Of a stretch of DNA of 14,725 nucleotides, positions 1-6,904 are shown piece after piece. Each line of letters opens with the position of its first letter. Positions within the stretch are counted from its first letter, which is position 1. Source of the stretch: Lentzea aerocolonigenes (GTDB taxonomy: Bacteria; Actinomycetota; Actinomycetes; Mycobacteriales; Pseudonocardiaceae); the NCBI RefSeq assembly GCF_000955955.1, contig NZ_JYJG01000331.1, positions 1-14,725 of the forward strand. Reading direction: 5' to 3'. The notes under the pieces are model-generated. The model saw only the letters and a list, made by a program, of their open reading frames with translations, was not told the origin of the DNA and searched no databases. The position numbers and the translations under genes are program-made.

Positions 1-1088
1 AGGGCCACACCGGTCCACTGACCGTTCTCGGCGCCGAACCGCACCTGCCGTACGACCGGCCCCCACTGTCCAAACAGGTCTTGTCGGGCGCCTGGGAACC
101 CGCCAGGGCTCAGCTGCGATCAGACGAAGCCTTGAACGCCTTGGACGCGACGTTCGTGCTCGGCGATCCGGCCGTGCACCTCGATGTCGCCGAACGGGCC
201 GTGCACACGGCTTCCGGCCGGGTGCTGAAGGCCGACAACATCGTGCTGGCAACGGGACTTCGCCCACGCACGTTGCCCGGCCAGCCCACACTGCGCACGC
301 TGGACGACGCACTGGCGTTGCGCGCGAGGCTTCTGGACTGCTCGCGAGCAGTTGTGGTCGGCGACGGCGTGCTCGGTGCCGAGATCGCGGCAACCGCACG
401 CCAAATGGGTGTGCGGGTCACCCTGGCGGGTCCGCAACAGGCCCCGATGGAGCTCCAGCTCGGCCCGCTCGTGGCGGCACAGCTCGCCGACCTGCACACG
501 TCGCAGGGAGTCGAACTGCGGCTCGGTGCGGCGGTCACCGAGGTCGACTCCGATGGTGTGCGGCTGGAAACCGGTGAGGCGCTGCCGGCCGATGTGGTCG
601 TGGTGGCGTTCGGCTCGGCACCCGCGACGGAGTGGTTGCGGGACAGCGGACTCACGCTCGGCAACGGCATCATCTGCGACTCGCGCTGTCGTGCCGCCGA
701 GGGCATCTACGCCGTCGGCGACGTGGCCCGCTGGCACCACGAGACGCTCGGCGGGATGGTGCGCCTGGAGAACCGCACCAACGCCACCGAGCAGGCCATC
801 GCCGTCGCGTCGAACATCCTCGGCGCCGACCAGCCCTACGCACCGGTCCCGTACTTCTGGACAGACCAGTTCACCGCCAAGATCCACGTCCACGGCTTCA
901 TCGGCCCGGACGTGTCCATTGTGGAGGGAAGCGTGGCCGAAGGCCGTTTCGTGGCCCGCTACCACCGCGACGGCGAACTGACCGGCGTACTGGGCTGGAA
1001 CATGCCCAAGCAGGCCCGTCAGCACCGCGCCGGCATCAGCCTTCGTCGTCCCGCAACCGCCGCAACATCAACGCCAGGTGCAGCCTGA
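1..1088 (+). CDS. NAD(P)H:ferredoxin reductase-type FAD oxidoreductase (5' end missing)
   Basis: The frame is open from base 3 at the window edge, so the start codon and roughly 30 N-terminal residues, including the first FAD-binding glycine motif, lie outside. The visible start contains the YDRPPLSK motif typical of the ferredoxin/putidaredoxin reductase family that passes electrons from NAD(P)H through FAD to a ferredoxin, often for a cytochrome P450 or Rieske oxygenase. A second dinucleotide-binding motif (GDGVLGAE, about nt 360-383) is the NAD(P) site, and GIYAVGDVA (about nt 702-728) is the conserved FAD-contacting segment. About 361 residues are visible, close to the usual 400. The C-terminal reductase domain (YFWTDQF onward) is present, and the gene ends in an Ala/Thr-rich tail. 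Its last 53 bp overlap the end of the opposing regulator gene. No partner ferredoxin or oxygenase is in the window, so the physiological partner is unknown. Confidence 0.9.
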   Translation, partial: GHTGPLTVLGAEPHLPYDRPPLSKQVLSGAWEPARAQLRSDEALNALDATFVLGDPAVHLDVAERAVHTASGRVLKADNIVLATGLRPRTLPGQPTLRTLDDALALRARLLDCSRAVVVGDGVLGAEIAATARQMGVRVTLAGPQQAPMELQLGPLVAAQLADLHTSQGVELRLGAAVTEVDSDGVRLETGEALPADVVVVAFGSAPATEWLRDSGLTLGNGIICDSRCRAAEGIYAVGDVARWHHETLGGMVRLENRTNATEQAIAVASNILGADQPYAPVPYFWTDQFTAKIHVHGFIGPDVSIVEGSVAEGRFVARYHRDGELTGVLGWNMPKQARQHRAGISLRRPATAATSTPGAA

Positions 1089-2019
1089 ACCGCCCGGACG
1101 CCGAGTCGAGCTCGAACCCGAGCATCGACTCGGCCCTGGCCAGCCGCGCCGTCATCGTGCTGTGGTGCCGGTGCAACGCCACCGCGGCCTGACGAACAGA
1201 CCCGGTCGCCACCAACGCCTCCAGCGCGGTGATCAGGTCGGCATCGGCCTTGTCCAAGGCCTTCACATCGGGCAACGCGGCGATGTCCGCCGGGTCGAGC
1301 TGCTCGGCGAGCAGCGCAAGGCTGCCGAGCTTCTCCCACCACACCACGGGCTCACTGTCCGATGTGTACCGCAGAGCGGTCCTGGCGGCCTGCCACGACC
1401 TGGCCGCGTCGATGGCGGGCAGCAACGGCCCCACCCCCAGCCGCCCATCGACGTCGGGGATGTCGGTGGCCAGCACCGCGCGCACGTTCCGCAGCTGCAC
1501 CGATCGTCCAGCGACCTCACCGGTGGCCGCCAGCACCCGCAACGGCGCCGTGGCCGCGATTCCGAGCAGGTGCAGCGCCCGCGAACGTTCCGCCGTGCCA
1601 ACAGTTTCCGAGAGCACCAGTTCGATCAGCGCCGGATCACCCAACTCCGGCAACGGCACACTGGAGTGCTCCAGCAGCACAGCAGCCGCGATCGCGAACC
1701 GTTCCAGCAGCATGTCGTCGAGCGGCGCCGGGTCGCCCGCACGCGCCACCCACACCTGGACACCACCCTCAAGCGCTCGCACGACCGCCTTCGCCGGAAC
1801 CGGCCCGGCTGTGACGGCACCGCCGCCGTCGGCCCGCAGGGAAAGCCCTTGGCCAGGCGCGGACAGGCCAACAGGGCACCCGGCGAGCTCCGACGTGCTG
1901 CGCACCAGGGTGTCGAGACCCGCGCGCTCGGTGATGAGGCGATCGAAGAACCCGATCACCCGCACCGCGTTCTCGGCGTCGGCGTCCAGCCCGGACAACC
2001 TCAGCAGCAGGCCTCTCAT
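1036..2019 (-). CDS. PucR/CdaR-family transcriptional regulator
   Basis: This cytoplasmic DNA-binding regulator has 327 residues. The C-terminus (about residues 262-318, with TGSVRQAAVALHRHHSTMT) matches the PucR C-terminal helix-turn-helix, which typically ends with a leucine-rich helix such as LALMLRRL. The central part (about 155-230, with AARSWQAARTALRYT) resembles the degenerate GGDEF-like domain seen between the N-terminal sensor region and the HTH in CdaR/PucR proteins. The N-terminal 120 residues look like a GAF-like sensor, but no ligand can be deduced. The ATG at 2019 is the only sensible start. It is divergent from the alpha/beta-hydrolase gene at 2118 with a 98-bp gap, so control of that gene, of itself, or of the convergent reductase are all possible. 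That is inference only. PucR relatives regulate purine, proline or polyketide genes. Confidence 0.85.
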   Translation of the reverse strand: MRGLLLRLSGLDADAENAVRVIGFFDRLITERAGLDTLVRSTSELAGCPVGLSAPGQGLSLRADGGGAVTAGPVPAKAVVRALEGGVQVWVARAGDPAPLDDMLLERFAIAAAVLLEHSSVPLPELGDPALIELVLSETVGTAERSRALHLLGIAATAPLRVLAATGEVAGRSVQLRNVRAVLATDIPDVDGRLGVGPLLPAIDAARSWQAARTALRYTSDSEPVVWWEKLGSLALLAEQLDPADIAALPDVKALDKADADLITALEALVATGSVRQAAVALHRHHSTMTARLARAESMLGFELDSASGRFRLHLALMLRRLRDDEG

Positions 2020-2025
2020 TCAGCC

Positions 2026-2031
2026 ACCATA
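2026..2031 (-). promoter_or_regulatory. Candidate -10 box of the PucR-type gene (possible leaderless transcript)
   Basis: On the minus strand, TATGGT fits the actinobacterial -10 pattern TANNNT. It is followed by only six bases (GGCTGA) before the ATG at 2019. That spacing would place the transcription start at or next to the A of ATG, giving a leaderless mRNA. No convincing -35 box is visible upstream. A weak GGTGG could instead act as a ribosome binding site on a longer transcript. Confidence 0.35.
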
Positions 2032-2117
2032 GCCCCAGACACCTGGCGGGTCCCGTGCCGCGATTGCCCGCCACATGTCGGCTGCCCAGCCCGCCGCGCC
2101 GAGCCGAGGATCAGAGC

Positions 2118-3068
2118 ATGAGCTACGCCATCGACCCCGAGCTGCTGCCCTGGCTGGACATGCTGCCGTCCGTGGCCCTGAGGGACTACGACGCTCTGCT
2201 GGCCGCACGCTCCGGACAGTCTGAGCTGGCCGGCCTCGTGCCGGCGTACGAGCCGACCAACCCGGTCGACGTCCGCGACACCGCGGTCCCCGGTCCGTCC
2301 GACGCTCCCGACGTGCCGGTGCGCATCTACAGCCCGGCGAACCGCACGGACGCGGTGCCGGGCCTGGTGTACATCCACGGCGGCGGGTTCGTCCTGGGCG
2401 ACCTGGACATGTTCCAGGCGCATCTGCTGCGGCTCGTCGACGAGTTGGGCATCGTGATCGTGTCAGTGGACTACCGGCTGGCGCCCGAGCATCCGTTCCC
2501 CGCTCCCGTCGAGGACTGCTACGCCGCGCTGAAGTGGGTGGCGGACAAGGCCGACGAGCTCGGCATCGACCGGAAGCGGCTCGGCATCGGCGGCGAGAGC
2601 GCGGGTGGCGGGCTCACCGCCGGAACCGTCCTGCTGGCCCGCGACCGCGGCGGCCCCGAGCTCTGCTTCCAGTACCTCGGCATCCCCGAGCTCGACGACC
2701 GCCTCGACACGCAGTCGATGCAGGACTACGTCGACACCCCGCTGTGGAACCGCCCCAACGCGATCTACAGCTGGACCAGCTACCTCGGCACCGAACCGGG
2801 TGGTGACGACGTCTCGCCGTACGCCGCGCCCGCCCGCGCCACGGACCTCGCCGGACTGCCTCCCGCCTTCGTCACGACGTGCCAGTACGACCCTCTACGC
2901 GACGAAGGCATCGAGTACGCGCGCCGCCTCGCGCACGCGGGTGTGCCGACCGAGCTGCGCCACTACCCCGGCACGTTCCACGGTTCGGGGTTCGTCGAGA
3001 GCGCGGCCATCACGCGCAGGATGTACGCCGACGAGGTCGAAGCGCTTCGCCGCGGGCTGCGCGCCTGA
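2118..3068 (+). CDS. Alpha/beta-hydrolase, HSL (GDXG) family esterase/lipase
   Basis: This 316-residue carboxylesterase of the hormone-sensitive-lipase family hydrolyses ester bonds, usually of short acyl chains. The oxyanion-hole motif HGGG is at residues 87-90. The nucleophile is S161 in GESAGG, with D258 (YDPLRDE) and H288 (GTFHGS) completing the triad at normal positions. No signal peptide is present, so it should be cytoplasmic. The ATG at 2118 was chosen because a purine-rich GAGGA (2106-2110) precedes it and the family N-terminus begins near there. An in-frame upstream start at 2055 would add an Arg/Pro-rich stretch with no family character. It is divergent from the PucR-type regulator and ends just before a strong terminator, so it is probably monocistronic. 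Substrate is not predictable from sequence. Confidence 0.92.
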   Translation: MSYAIDPELLPWLDMLPSVALRDYDALLAARSGQSELAGLVPAYEPTNPVDVRDTAVPGPSDAPDVPVRIYSPANRTDAVPGLVYIHGGGFVLGDLDMFQAHLLRLVDELGIVIVSVDYRLAPEHPFPAPVEDCYAALKWVADKADELGIDRKRLGIGGESAGGGLTAGTVLLARDRGGPELCFQYLGIPELDDRLDTQSMQDYVDTPLWNRPNAIYSWTSYLGTEPGGDDVSPYAAPARATDLAGLPPAFVTTCQYDPLRDEGIEYARRLAHAGVPTELRHYPGTFHGSGFVESAAITRRMYADEVEALRRGLRA

Positions 3069-3080
3069 ACCGGCCTCGCC

Positions 3081-3113
3081 AAACCCGCGCGTCCACCACG
3101 GACGCGCGGGTTT
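3081..3113 (+). terminator. Intrinsic terminator hairpin after the esterase gene
   Basis: A perfect 14-bp inverted repeat (AAACCCGCGCGTCC at 3081-3094, complement at 3100-3113) encloses a 5-base loop ACCAC. It begins 12 bases after the TGA stop. The stem is flanked by A and T triplets rather than a long T-run, which is usual for GC-rich actinomycetes. It insulates the glycosidase promoter from the esterase gene. Confidence 0.85.
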
Positions 3114-3129
3114 GTCATTCGACCATCGA

Positions 3130-3207
3130 TTCGACAATTCTCATCGCCTCGGTTCTCATGCGATTGTCGAACGACCCCGGCCTCTTCGTTCGAGCGCCGG
3201 TCGAACG
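3130..3207. promoter_or_regulatory. Upstream region of the GH5 gene with two inverted repeats
   Basis: The first inverted repeat is TTCGACAAT (3130-3138) and ATTGTCGAA (3163-3171), with 24 bases between the arms. The second is CGTTCGA (3187-3193) and TCGAACG (3201-3207), separated by 7 bases and ending directly before the predicted -35 box. The octamer GTCGAACG occurs at 3166-3173 and 3200-3207, and TTCTCAT occurs twice (3138-3144 and 3153-3159). This density of symmetry between a terminator and a promoter suggests regulator binding sites, possibly for an activator. No regulator is identified. Confidence 0.4.
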
Positions 3208-3208
3208 C

Positions 3209-3238
3209 TTGACGACCTCTTCCGAGCCGCCCTACCGT
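3209..3238 (+). promoter_or_regulatory. Predicted promoter of the GH5-SGNH operon
   Basis: TTGACG (3209-3214) is a near-consensus -35 box. An 18-base spacer follows, then TACCGT (3233-3238), which fits the actinobacterial -10 pattern. Transcription would start near 3245 and give a leader of about 32 nt containing an excellent ribosome binding site, AAAGGAG (3263-3269), 7 bases before the ATG. It is the clearest housekeeping-type promoter in the window. Confidence 0.6.
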
Positions 3239-3245
3239 CCATTGA

Positions 3246-3259
3246 GGAAAGCGCTTTCC
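3246..3259. promoter_or_regulatory. LacI-family-type operator at the GH5 transcription start
   Basis: GGAAAGCGCTTTCC is a perfect 14-bp palindrome with the central CG step and AGCGCT core typical of LacI/GalR-family operators. Actinomycete cellulase genes often carry related sites for CebR-like repressors. It lies at about +1 to +14 of the predicted transcript, a position suited to repression that is relieved by an oligosaccharide. The cognate repressor is not in the window, and the flanks differ from the importer operators, so a different family member may act here. Confidence 0.6.
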
Positions 3260-3276
3260 ACCAAAGGAGCGCGACA

Positions 3277-4461
3277 ATGGCTTCGAAGAAACACATCGGC
3301 ATCTGTCTCGCTCTTCTGCTGACTGTCGCGGTGTCCGGCCTGCCGGACCGGGCATCGGCCGCCACGCCGGACGCGGCCGGGATCGTGGCCGACCTGGGCG
3401 CGGGCTGGAACCTGGGCAACCAGCTGGAGGCCAACGCCAACGGGGTTCCCAGCGAGACCGCGTGGGGCCAGCCGACGATCACGCAGGCCCTGATCGACAA
3501 GGTGAAGGCGTCCGGGTTCAAGACGATCCGGATCCCGGTCTCCTACCTGCGCCACATCGGCGCCGGACCGAACTACCCGATCAACGCCGGCTGGCTGAAT
3601 CGGATCCAGCAGGTCGTCGACTACGCGTACAACCGCGGTCTGCACGTGCTGATCAACATGCACGGCGACGGCTACAAGACCATCGGCGGTTCCTGGCTGA
3701 TCTGCGACGCGGCGAACCAGGCGGCGATCAAGGAGAAGTACCAGAAGGTCTGGCAGCAGGTCGCGACCAGGTTCGCCAACTACGACCAGCACCTGATCCT
3801 CGAGTCGATGAACGAGAACTTCGACGGGCAGTGGGGCCGCCCGACCCAGCCGTGCTACTCGAACATCAACAGCTACAACCAGATCTTCGTGGACACCGTG
3901 CGCAGGGCAGGCGGCAACAACAGCACCCGATGGCTGCTCGTGCCGGGCTGGAACACGAACATCGAGTACACCGCCGGCAACTACGGGTTCGTGCTGCCGA
4001 CCGACAGGTACCGCTCGCCGTCCATCCCCAGCACCGAGCAGCGGCTCATGATCTCCGTCCACTACTACGACCCGTGGGACTTCTCCGGAGCGGAGAACGG
4101 CACCATCACGCAGTGGGGACGCGGGTCGACCAACCCGTCCCGCAGGTCCACGTGGGGCCAGGAGGACTACCTCGACGCCCAGCTGAAGAAGATGTACGAC
4201 AAGTTCGTCACCAAGGGGTACCCGGTCGTCGTCGGTGAGTACGGGGCGATCGACAAGTCGTCCGCCGACTCGTCCAATCCCAGGTACCGCGCGGACTACG
4301 TGCGTGCCGTCACGAGCACTGCCAAGAAGTACGGCGCGGCCACCGTCTACTGGGACAACGGCGAGACGGGGCAGTACGGGTTCGGGCTGTTCAACCGGCG
4401 GACGCTCGCGGTCACCCAGCAGGGGATCATCAACGCGATCATGAGCGGGGCCAGCCGGTGA
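3277..4461 (+). CDS. Secreted GH5 endo-beta-glucanase
   Basis: This 394-residue secreted glycoside hydrolase of family 5 cleaves internal beta-1,4-glucan type linkages with retention. A signal peptide (KK, hydrophobic core, cleavage expected after ASA at residue 28) leads into a single catalytic barrel. GWNLGN (43-48) opens the domain. The acid/base is E180 (ESMNEN) and the nucleophile E321 (VVGEYGA). HYYDPW before the nucleophile and YWDNGE near the end match the active-site His/Tyr and Trp segments. The overall pattern (NLGNxL, ETAWG, SGFKTIRIPVSY, YNQIFVDTVRRAGGNN) looks most like subfamily GH5_4, whose members act on cellulose, xyloglucan or mixed glucans. The segment NMHGDGY replaces the more usual HH motif. 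No carbohydrate-binding module is attached. The start is set by AAAGGAG seven bases upstream. The stop overlaps the next gene. Confidence 0.92.
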   Translation: MASKKHIGICLALLLTVAVSGLPDRASAATPDAAGIVADLGAGWNLGNQLEANANGVPSETAWGQPTITQALIDKVKASGFKTIRIPVSYLRHIGAGPNYPINAGWLNRIQQVVDYAYNRGLHVLINMHGDGYKTIGGSWLICDAANQAAIKEKYQKVWQQVATRFANYDQHLILESMNENFDGQWGRPTQPCYSNINSYNQIFVDTVRRAGGNNSTRWLLVPGWNTNIEYTAGNYGFVLPTDRYRSPSIPSTEQRLMISVHYYDPWDFSGAENGTITQWGRGSTNPSRRSTWGQEDYLDAQLKKMYDKFVTKGYPVVVGEYGAIDKSSADSSNPRYRADYVRAVTSTAKKYGAATVYWDNGETGQYGFGLFNRRTLAVTQQGIINAIMSGASR

Positions 4462-5741
4462 TCACGTTGCTGAGCACGGTCGCGGCCGCCATCATGCTCG
4501 TCGCTCCCACTGCACAGGCGACACCCGGCGTGCTGATCGACGAGACGTTCGGCGCGCAGACGTCCCCCGCCAACTTCGGCTTTCCCAGCGGGGCGAACGT
4601 GAACAACGGCGTCCTGAACGTCACCTCTGGGACGGCGAACTACACGACGTCCATCAAGACGTTCGACACCACCGTCGCGGGAGAACGCACGCTCGACCTG
4701 ACCTTCGACTGGAAGACGGCGGTGTCCAGCACCGGCGCCAAGACCGGTGTCGAACTCCGCGACAACCAGGGCAATCTGGTGTTCTCGCTCGCCGGCACCG
4801 CCTCCGAGCTGCGGTACGGCCTGACCGGCCCGGTGTCGGACTCGGCGTCCGCGCCGGACTCGCTCAACCCGGCCTGGACCAAGCTCTCCTACGACCGCAC
4901 CAAGTGGTACACGGTCAGCCTGCACCTCGACTTCACGCTGCAGCGGGTGCAGTACCTGATCTCCACCAGGGAGACCGCGTCGAAGGTGATGGCCTCCGGC
5001 ACGGCGAGCATCACCGGCCGGAACCTCACCAGGCTGGTCGCCTGCAACTACTACGGCACCGGCGTGCAGTCCGTCGACAACTTCCGCCTCAGCGCACCGG
5101 CGACCCCGGCGAACGGGCGGCTGAAGGGCAAGACGATGTACACGTTCGGTGACAGCATCGTCGCCGGCCACACCTATCCCCGCGGCTTCGCGTCCCTCAC
5201 GGCCGAACGCGAGCAGATGACGTTGACCAAGTACGCCGTCAACGGCGCGACCGTGAACTCCGGCAGCAACCAGATCCTCACGCAGGTGCGGAACGCGTCT
5301 GCCCAGCCACCAGACTTCGTGGTGTTCGACGGCGGCACCAACGACGCCTATCCGAACACCTTCAACAGGTCGGCGTTCACGACCGCATTCGACACGACCG
5401 TCCGCACCATGCGGGCCAAATGGCCGAGCGCCCGCCTCGTCTACGTCACCGTCCACAAGCTCGGCTCGCGCGACTGGAACACCCAGCTCGCGATCCGCGA
5501 GGTCACCCGGCAGGTCTGCGCCAGGTACGGCGTGACGGTCGCGGACGTCTTCGGCGACACCACCCTGGACACCCGCGTCGACAGCCAGCGGGTGGCCTAC
5601 ACGTTCAACGGTCTGGTCAACGGCTACCCCGGCACCGACGGCACCGGCACACACCCGAACCTGGCCGGGATCACCTCGTTCTACGTCCCCGCTCTCACGT
5701 CCGCGCTGGTCCGCGCAGGTGGAACCGGTTCCGTCCTGTGA
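4458..5741 (+). CDS. Secreted SGNH/GDSL-type esterase with N-terminal beta-sandwich-like domain
   Basis: The GTG start overlaps the GH5 stop codon (GTGA), so translation is probably coupled and both products are made together. The 427-residue protein has a short signal peptide (cleavage after TAQA, about residue 21) that unusually lacks basic residues. Residues of about 25-210 form a beta-rich, Thr/Asn-rich domain resembling concanavalin-like or glucan-binding sandwiches. The C-terminal half is an SGNH hydrolase with S233 in FGDSIVAG, G263 in NGAT, N295 in GGTNDAY and H399 in GTHPN. The usual Asp three residues before the His is absent; the nearest Asp is D394, five residues before. The context suggests removal of acetyl or other acyl groups from plant polysaccharide so GH5 can act, but the substrate is inferred. 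A LacI-type operator overlaps its stop codon. Confidence 0.85.
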   Translation: MITLLSTVAAAIMLVAPTAQATPGVLIDETFGAQTSPANFGFPSGANVNNGVLNVTSGTANYTTSIKTFDTTVAGERTLDLTFDWKTAVSSTGAKTGVELRDNQGNLVFSLAGTASELRYGLTGPVSDSASAPDSLNPAWTKLSYDRTKWYTVSLHLDFTLQRVQYLISTRETASKVMASGTASITGRNLTRLVACNYYGTGVQSVDNFRLSAPATPANGRLKGKTMYTFGDSIVAGHTYPRGFASLTAEREQMTLTKYAVNGATVNSGSNQILTQVRNASAQPPDFVVFDGGTNDAYPNTFNRSAFTTAFDTTVRTMRAKWPSARLVYVTVHKLGSRDWNTQLAIREVTRQVCARYGVTVADVFGDTTLDTRVDSQRVAYTFNGLVNGYPGTDGTGTHPNLAGITSFYVPALTSALVRAGGTGSVL

Positions 5742-5750
5742 GCGCTAACA
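5737..5750. promoter_or_regulatory. LacI-family-type operator O1 upstream of the sugar importer
   Basis: TGTGAGCGCTAACA matches the palindromic form TGTTAGCGCTAACA with a single mismatch. It overlaps the TGA stop (5739-5741) of the SGNH esterase gene. Its centre is 55 bp, about five helical turns, from the second operator, which would allow a dimer pair or DNA loop. Confidence 0.65.
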
Positions 5751-5778
5751 TCAATTTGGTTTCGGAGTTAACAAGACC

Positions 5779-5806
5779 TTGACGAGCCCGTTGTTAGCGA
5801 TAACAC
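5779..5806 (+). promoter_or_regulatory. Predicted promoter of the importer operon
   Basis: TTGACG (5779-5784) is a good -35 box. After 16 bases comes TAACAC (5801-5806), an acceptable but weak -10 box that lies inside the second operator. Transcription would start around 5813-5816, leaving essentially no leader before the ATG at 5816. No ribosome binding site is visible and an in-frame TAA lies at 5801-5803, which supports a leaderless mRNA. Confidence 0.5.
5792..5805. promoter_or_regulatory. LacI-family-type operator O2 overlapping the importer promoter
   Basis: TGTTAGCGATAACA matches the palindrome TGTTAGCGCTAACA with one central mismatch. It covers the predicted -10 box and ends 10 bases before the start codon, so a bound repressor would block RNA polymerase directly. 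Sites of this form control pentose, hexose and oligosaccharide genes in actinomycetes. The repressor gene is not in the window. Confidence 0.7.
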
Positions 5807-5815
5807 TCGCCGCCT

Positions 5816-6898
5816 ATGAGGTTCCCGCACATCGCCGCCGCCGCGCTGGTTCTCACGCTCTCGGCCTGCGGTTCGGCAGAGAAAACGGTCGACCAGAAGA
5901 GCGGTTCGAGCGACGGCGCGCTCGTGGGCGTGACCATGCCGACCCGGTCGTCGGAACGGTGGATCCACGACGGCGACAACATCAAGAAGGCCCTGGAGGG
6001 CAAGGGGTACAAGGTCGACCTCCAGTACGCGGAGAACGACATCCCCACGCAGGCGAACCAGATCGAGAACCAGATCACCAAGGGCGCCAAGCTCCTGATC
6101 GTCGCCTCGATCGACGGCACCGCGATCACGTCGCAGCTGCAGCAGGCCGCGGACGCCAAGATCCCGGTGATCGCCTACGACCGGCTGATCCGGCAGAGCC
6201 CGAACGTCGACTACTACGCGACGTTCGACAACTTCAAGGTCGGCGTGGAGCAGGCCAACTCGCTGCTCGCCGGGTTGAAGACGCGCGGCGAGGGACCGTT
6301 CAACGTCGAGCTGTTCGCGGGCTCGCCGGACGACAACAACGCCACGTTCTTCTTCAACGGCGCCATGTCGGTGCTGCAGCCGCTCATCGACCAGGGCAAG
6401 CTCGTCGTGAAGTCCGGCCAGAAGGACTTCAAGACCGTCGCGATCCTGCGCTGGGACCCGGCCACCGCGCAGAAGCGCATGGAGGACCTGCTCACCTCGA
6501 CCTACGGCGGTGCCAAGGTCGACGGCGTGCTGTCCCCGTACGACGGCCTGTCGATCGGCATCCTGTCGGCGCTCAAGAGCAGCGGCTACGGCACGGCCGG
6601 TCAGCCGTACCCGATCGTGACCGGGCAGGACGCCGAGGTCGCGTCGGTGAAGTCGATCATCGCCGGTGAGCAGTACTCGACCATCCACAAGGACACCCGC
6701 AAGCTCGCCGAGGTCACCGTCACGATGTCCGACGCGGTGCTCAAGGGCGGCAAGCCCGAGGTGAACAACACCAAGGACTACGACAACGGCGTCAAGGTCG
6801 TGCCGTCGTACCTGCTGCAGCCGGTCACCGTCGACAAGTCCAACTACCAGAAGGAACTCATCGACTCCGGCTACTACACCGCCGACCAGCTCAGGTAA
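5816..6898 (+). CDS. chvE: ChvE-type multiple-monosaccharide ABC transporter, substrate-binding lipoprotein
   Basis: This 360-residue periplasmic-binding-type protein captures monosaccharides outside the membrane. The signal peptide ends in the lipobox LSAC with C18 as the lipidated residue. Family features of the ChvE/XylF type I binding proteins follow: [19 protein letters not shown] at about 38-56, then the [13 protein letters not shown] segment ([10 protein letters not shown]) and [10 protein letters not shown]. The relatives bind arabinose, xylose, galactose or glucose. The ATG at 5816 is the only possible start before the signal peptide because an in-frame stop lies 15 bases upstream. 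No ribosome binding site precedes it, fitting a leaderless transcript. It is the first gene of an operon with mmsA and mmsB, and two LacI-type operators precede it. The exact sugar cannot be read from sequence; the flanking GH43 enzyme suggests arabinose or xylose. Confidence 0.93.
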   Translation: MRFPHIAAAALVLTLSACGSAEKTVDQKSGSSDGALVGVTMPTRSSERWIHDGDNIKKALEGKGYKVDLQYAENDIPTQANQIENQITKGAKLLIVASIDGTAITSQLQQAADAKIPVIAYDRLIRQSPNVDYYATFDNFKVGVEQANSLLAGLKTRGEGPFNVELFAGSPDDNNATFFFNGAMSVLQPLIDQGKLVVKSGQKDFKTVAILRWDPATAQKRMEDLLTSTYGGAKVDGVLSPYDGLSIGILSALKSSGYGTAGQPYPIVTGQDAEVASVKSIIAGEQYSTIHKDTRKLAEVTVTMSDAVLKGGKPEVNNTKDYDNGVKVVPSYLLQPVTVDKSNYQKELIDSGYYTADQLR

Positions 6899-6904
6899 CA
6901 AACA

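Noticed and set aside
2055..2117. Longer N-terminus for the alpha/beta-hydrolase
   Set aside because: The added 21 residues are Arg/Pro-rich and unlike the family, while the ATG at 2118 has a purine-rich site in place.
2605..3276. Extension of the GH5 protein upstream to give a 618-residue fusion
   Set aside because: The extra frame lies out of frame within the esterase gene and crosses a strong terminator. A signal peptide with a good ribosome binding site starts at 3277.
4347..5654. 435-codon minus-strand frame under the SGNH gene
   Set aside because: It has no motifs, and the plus strand encodes a signal peptide and SGNH blocks in good order.
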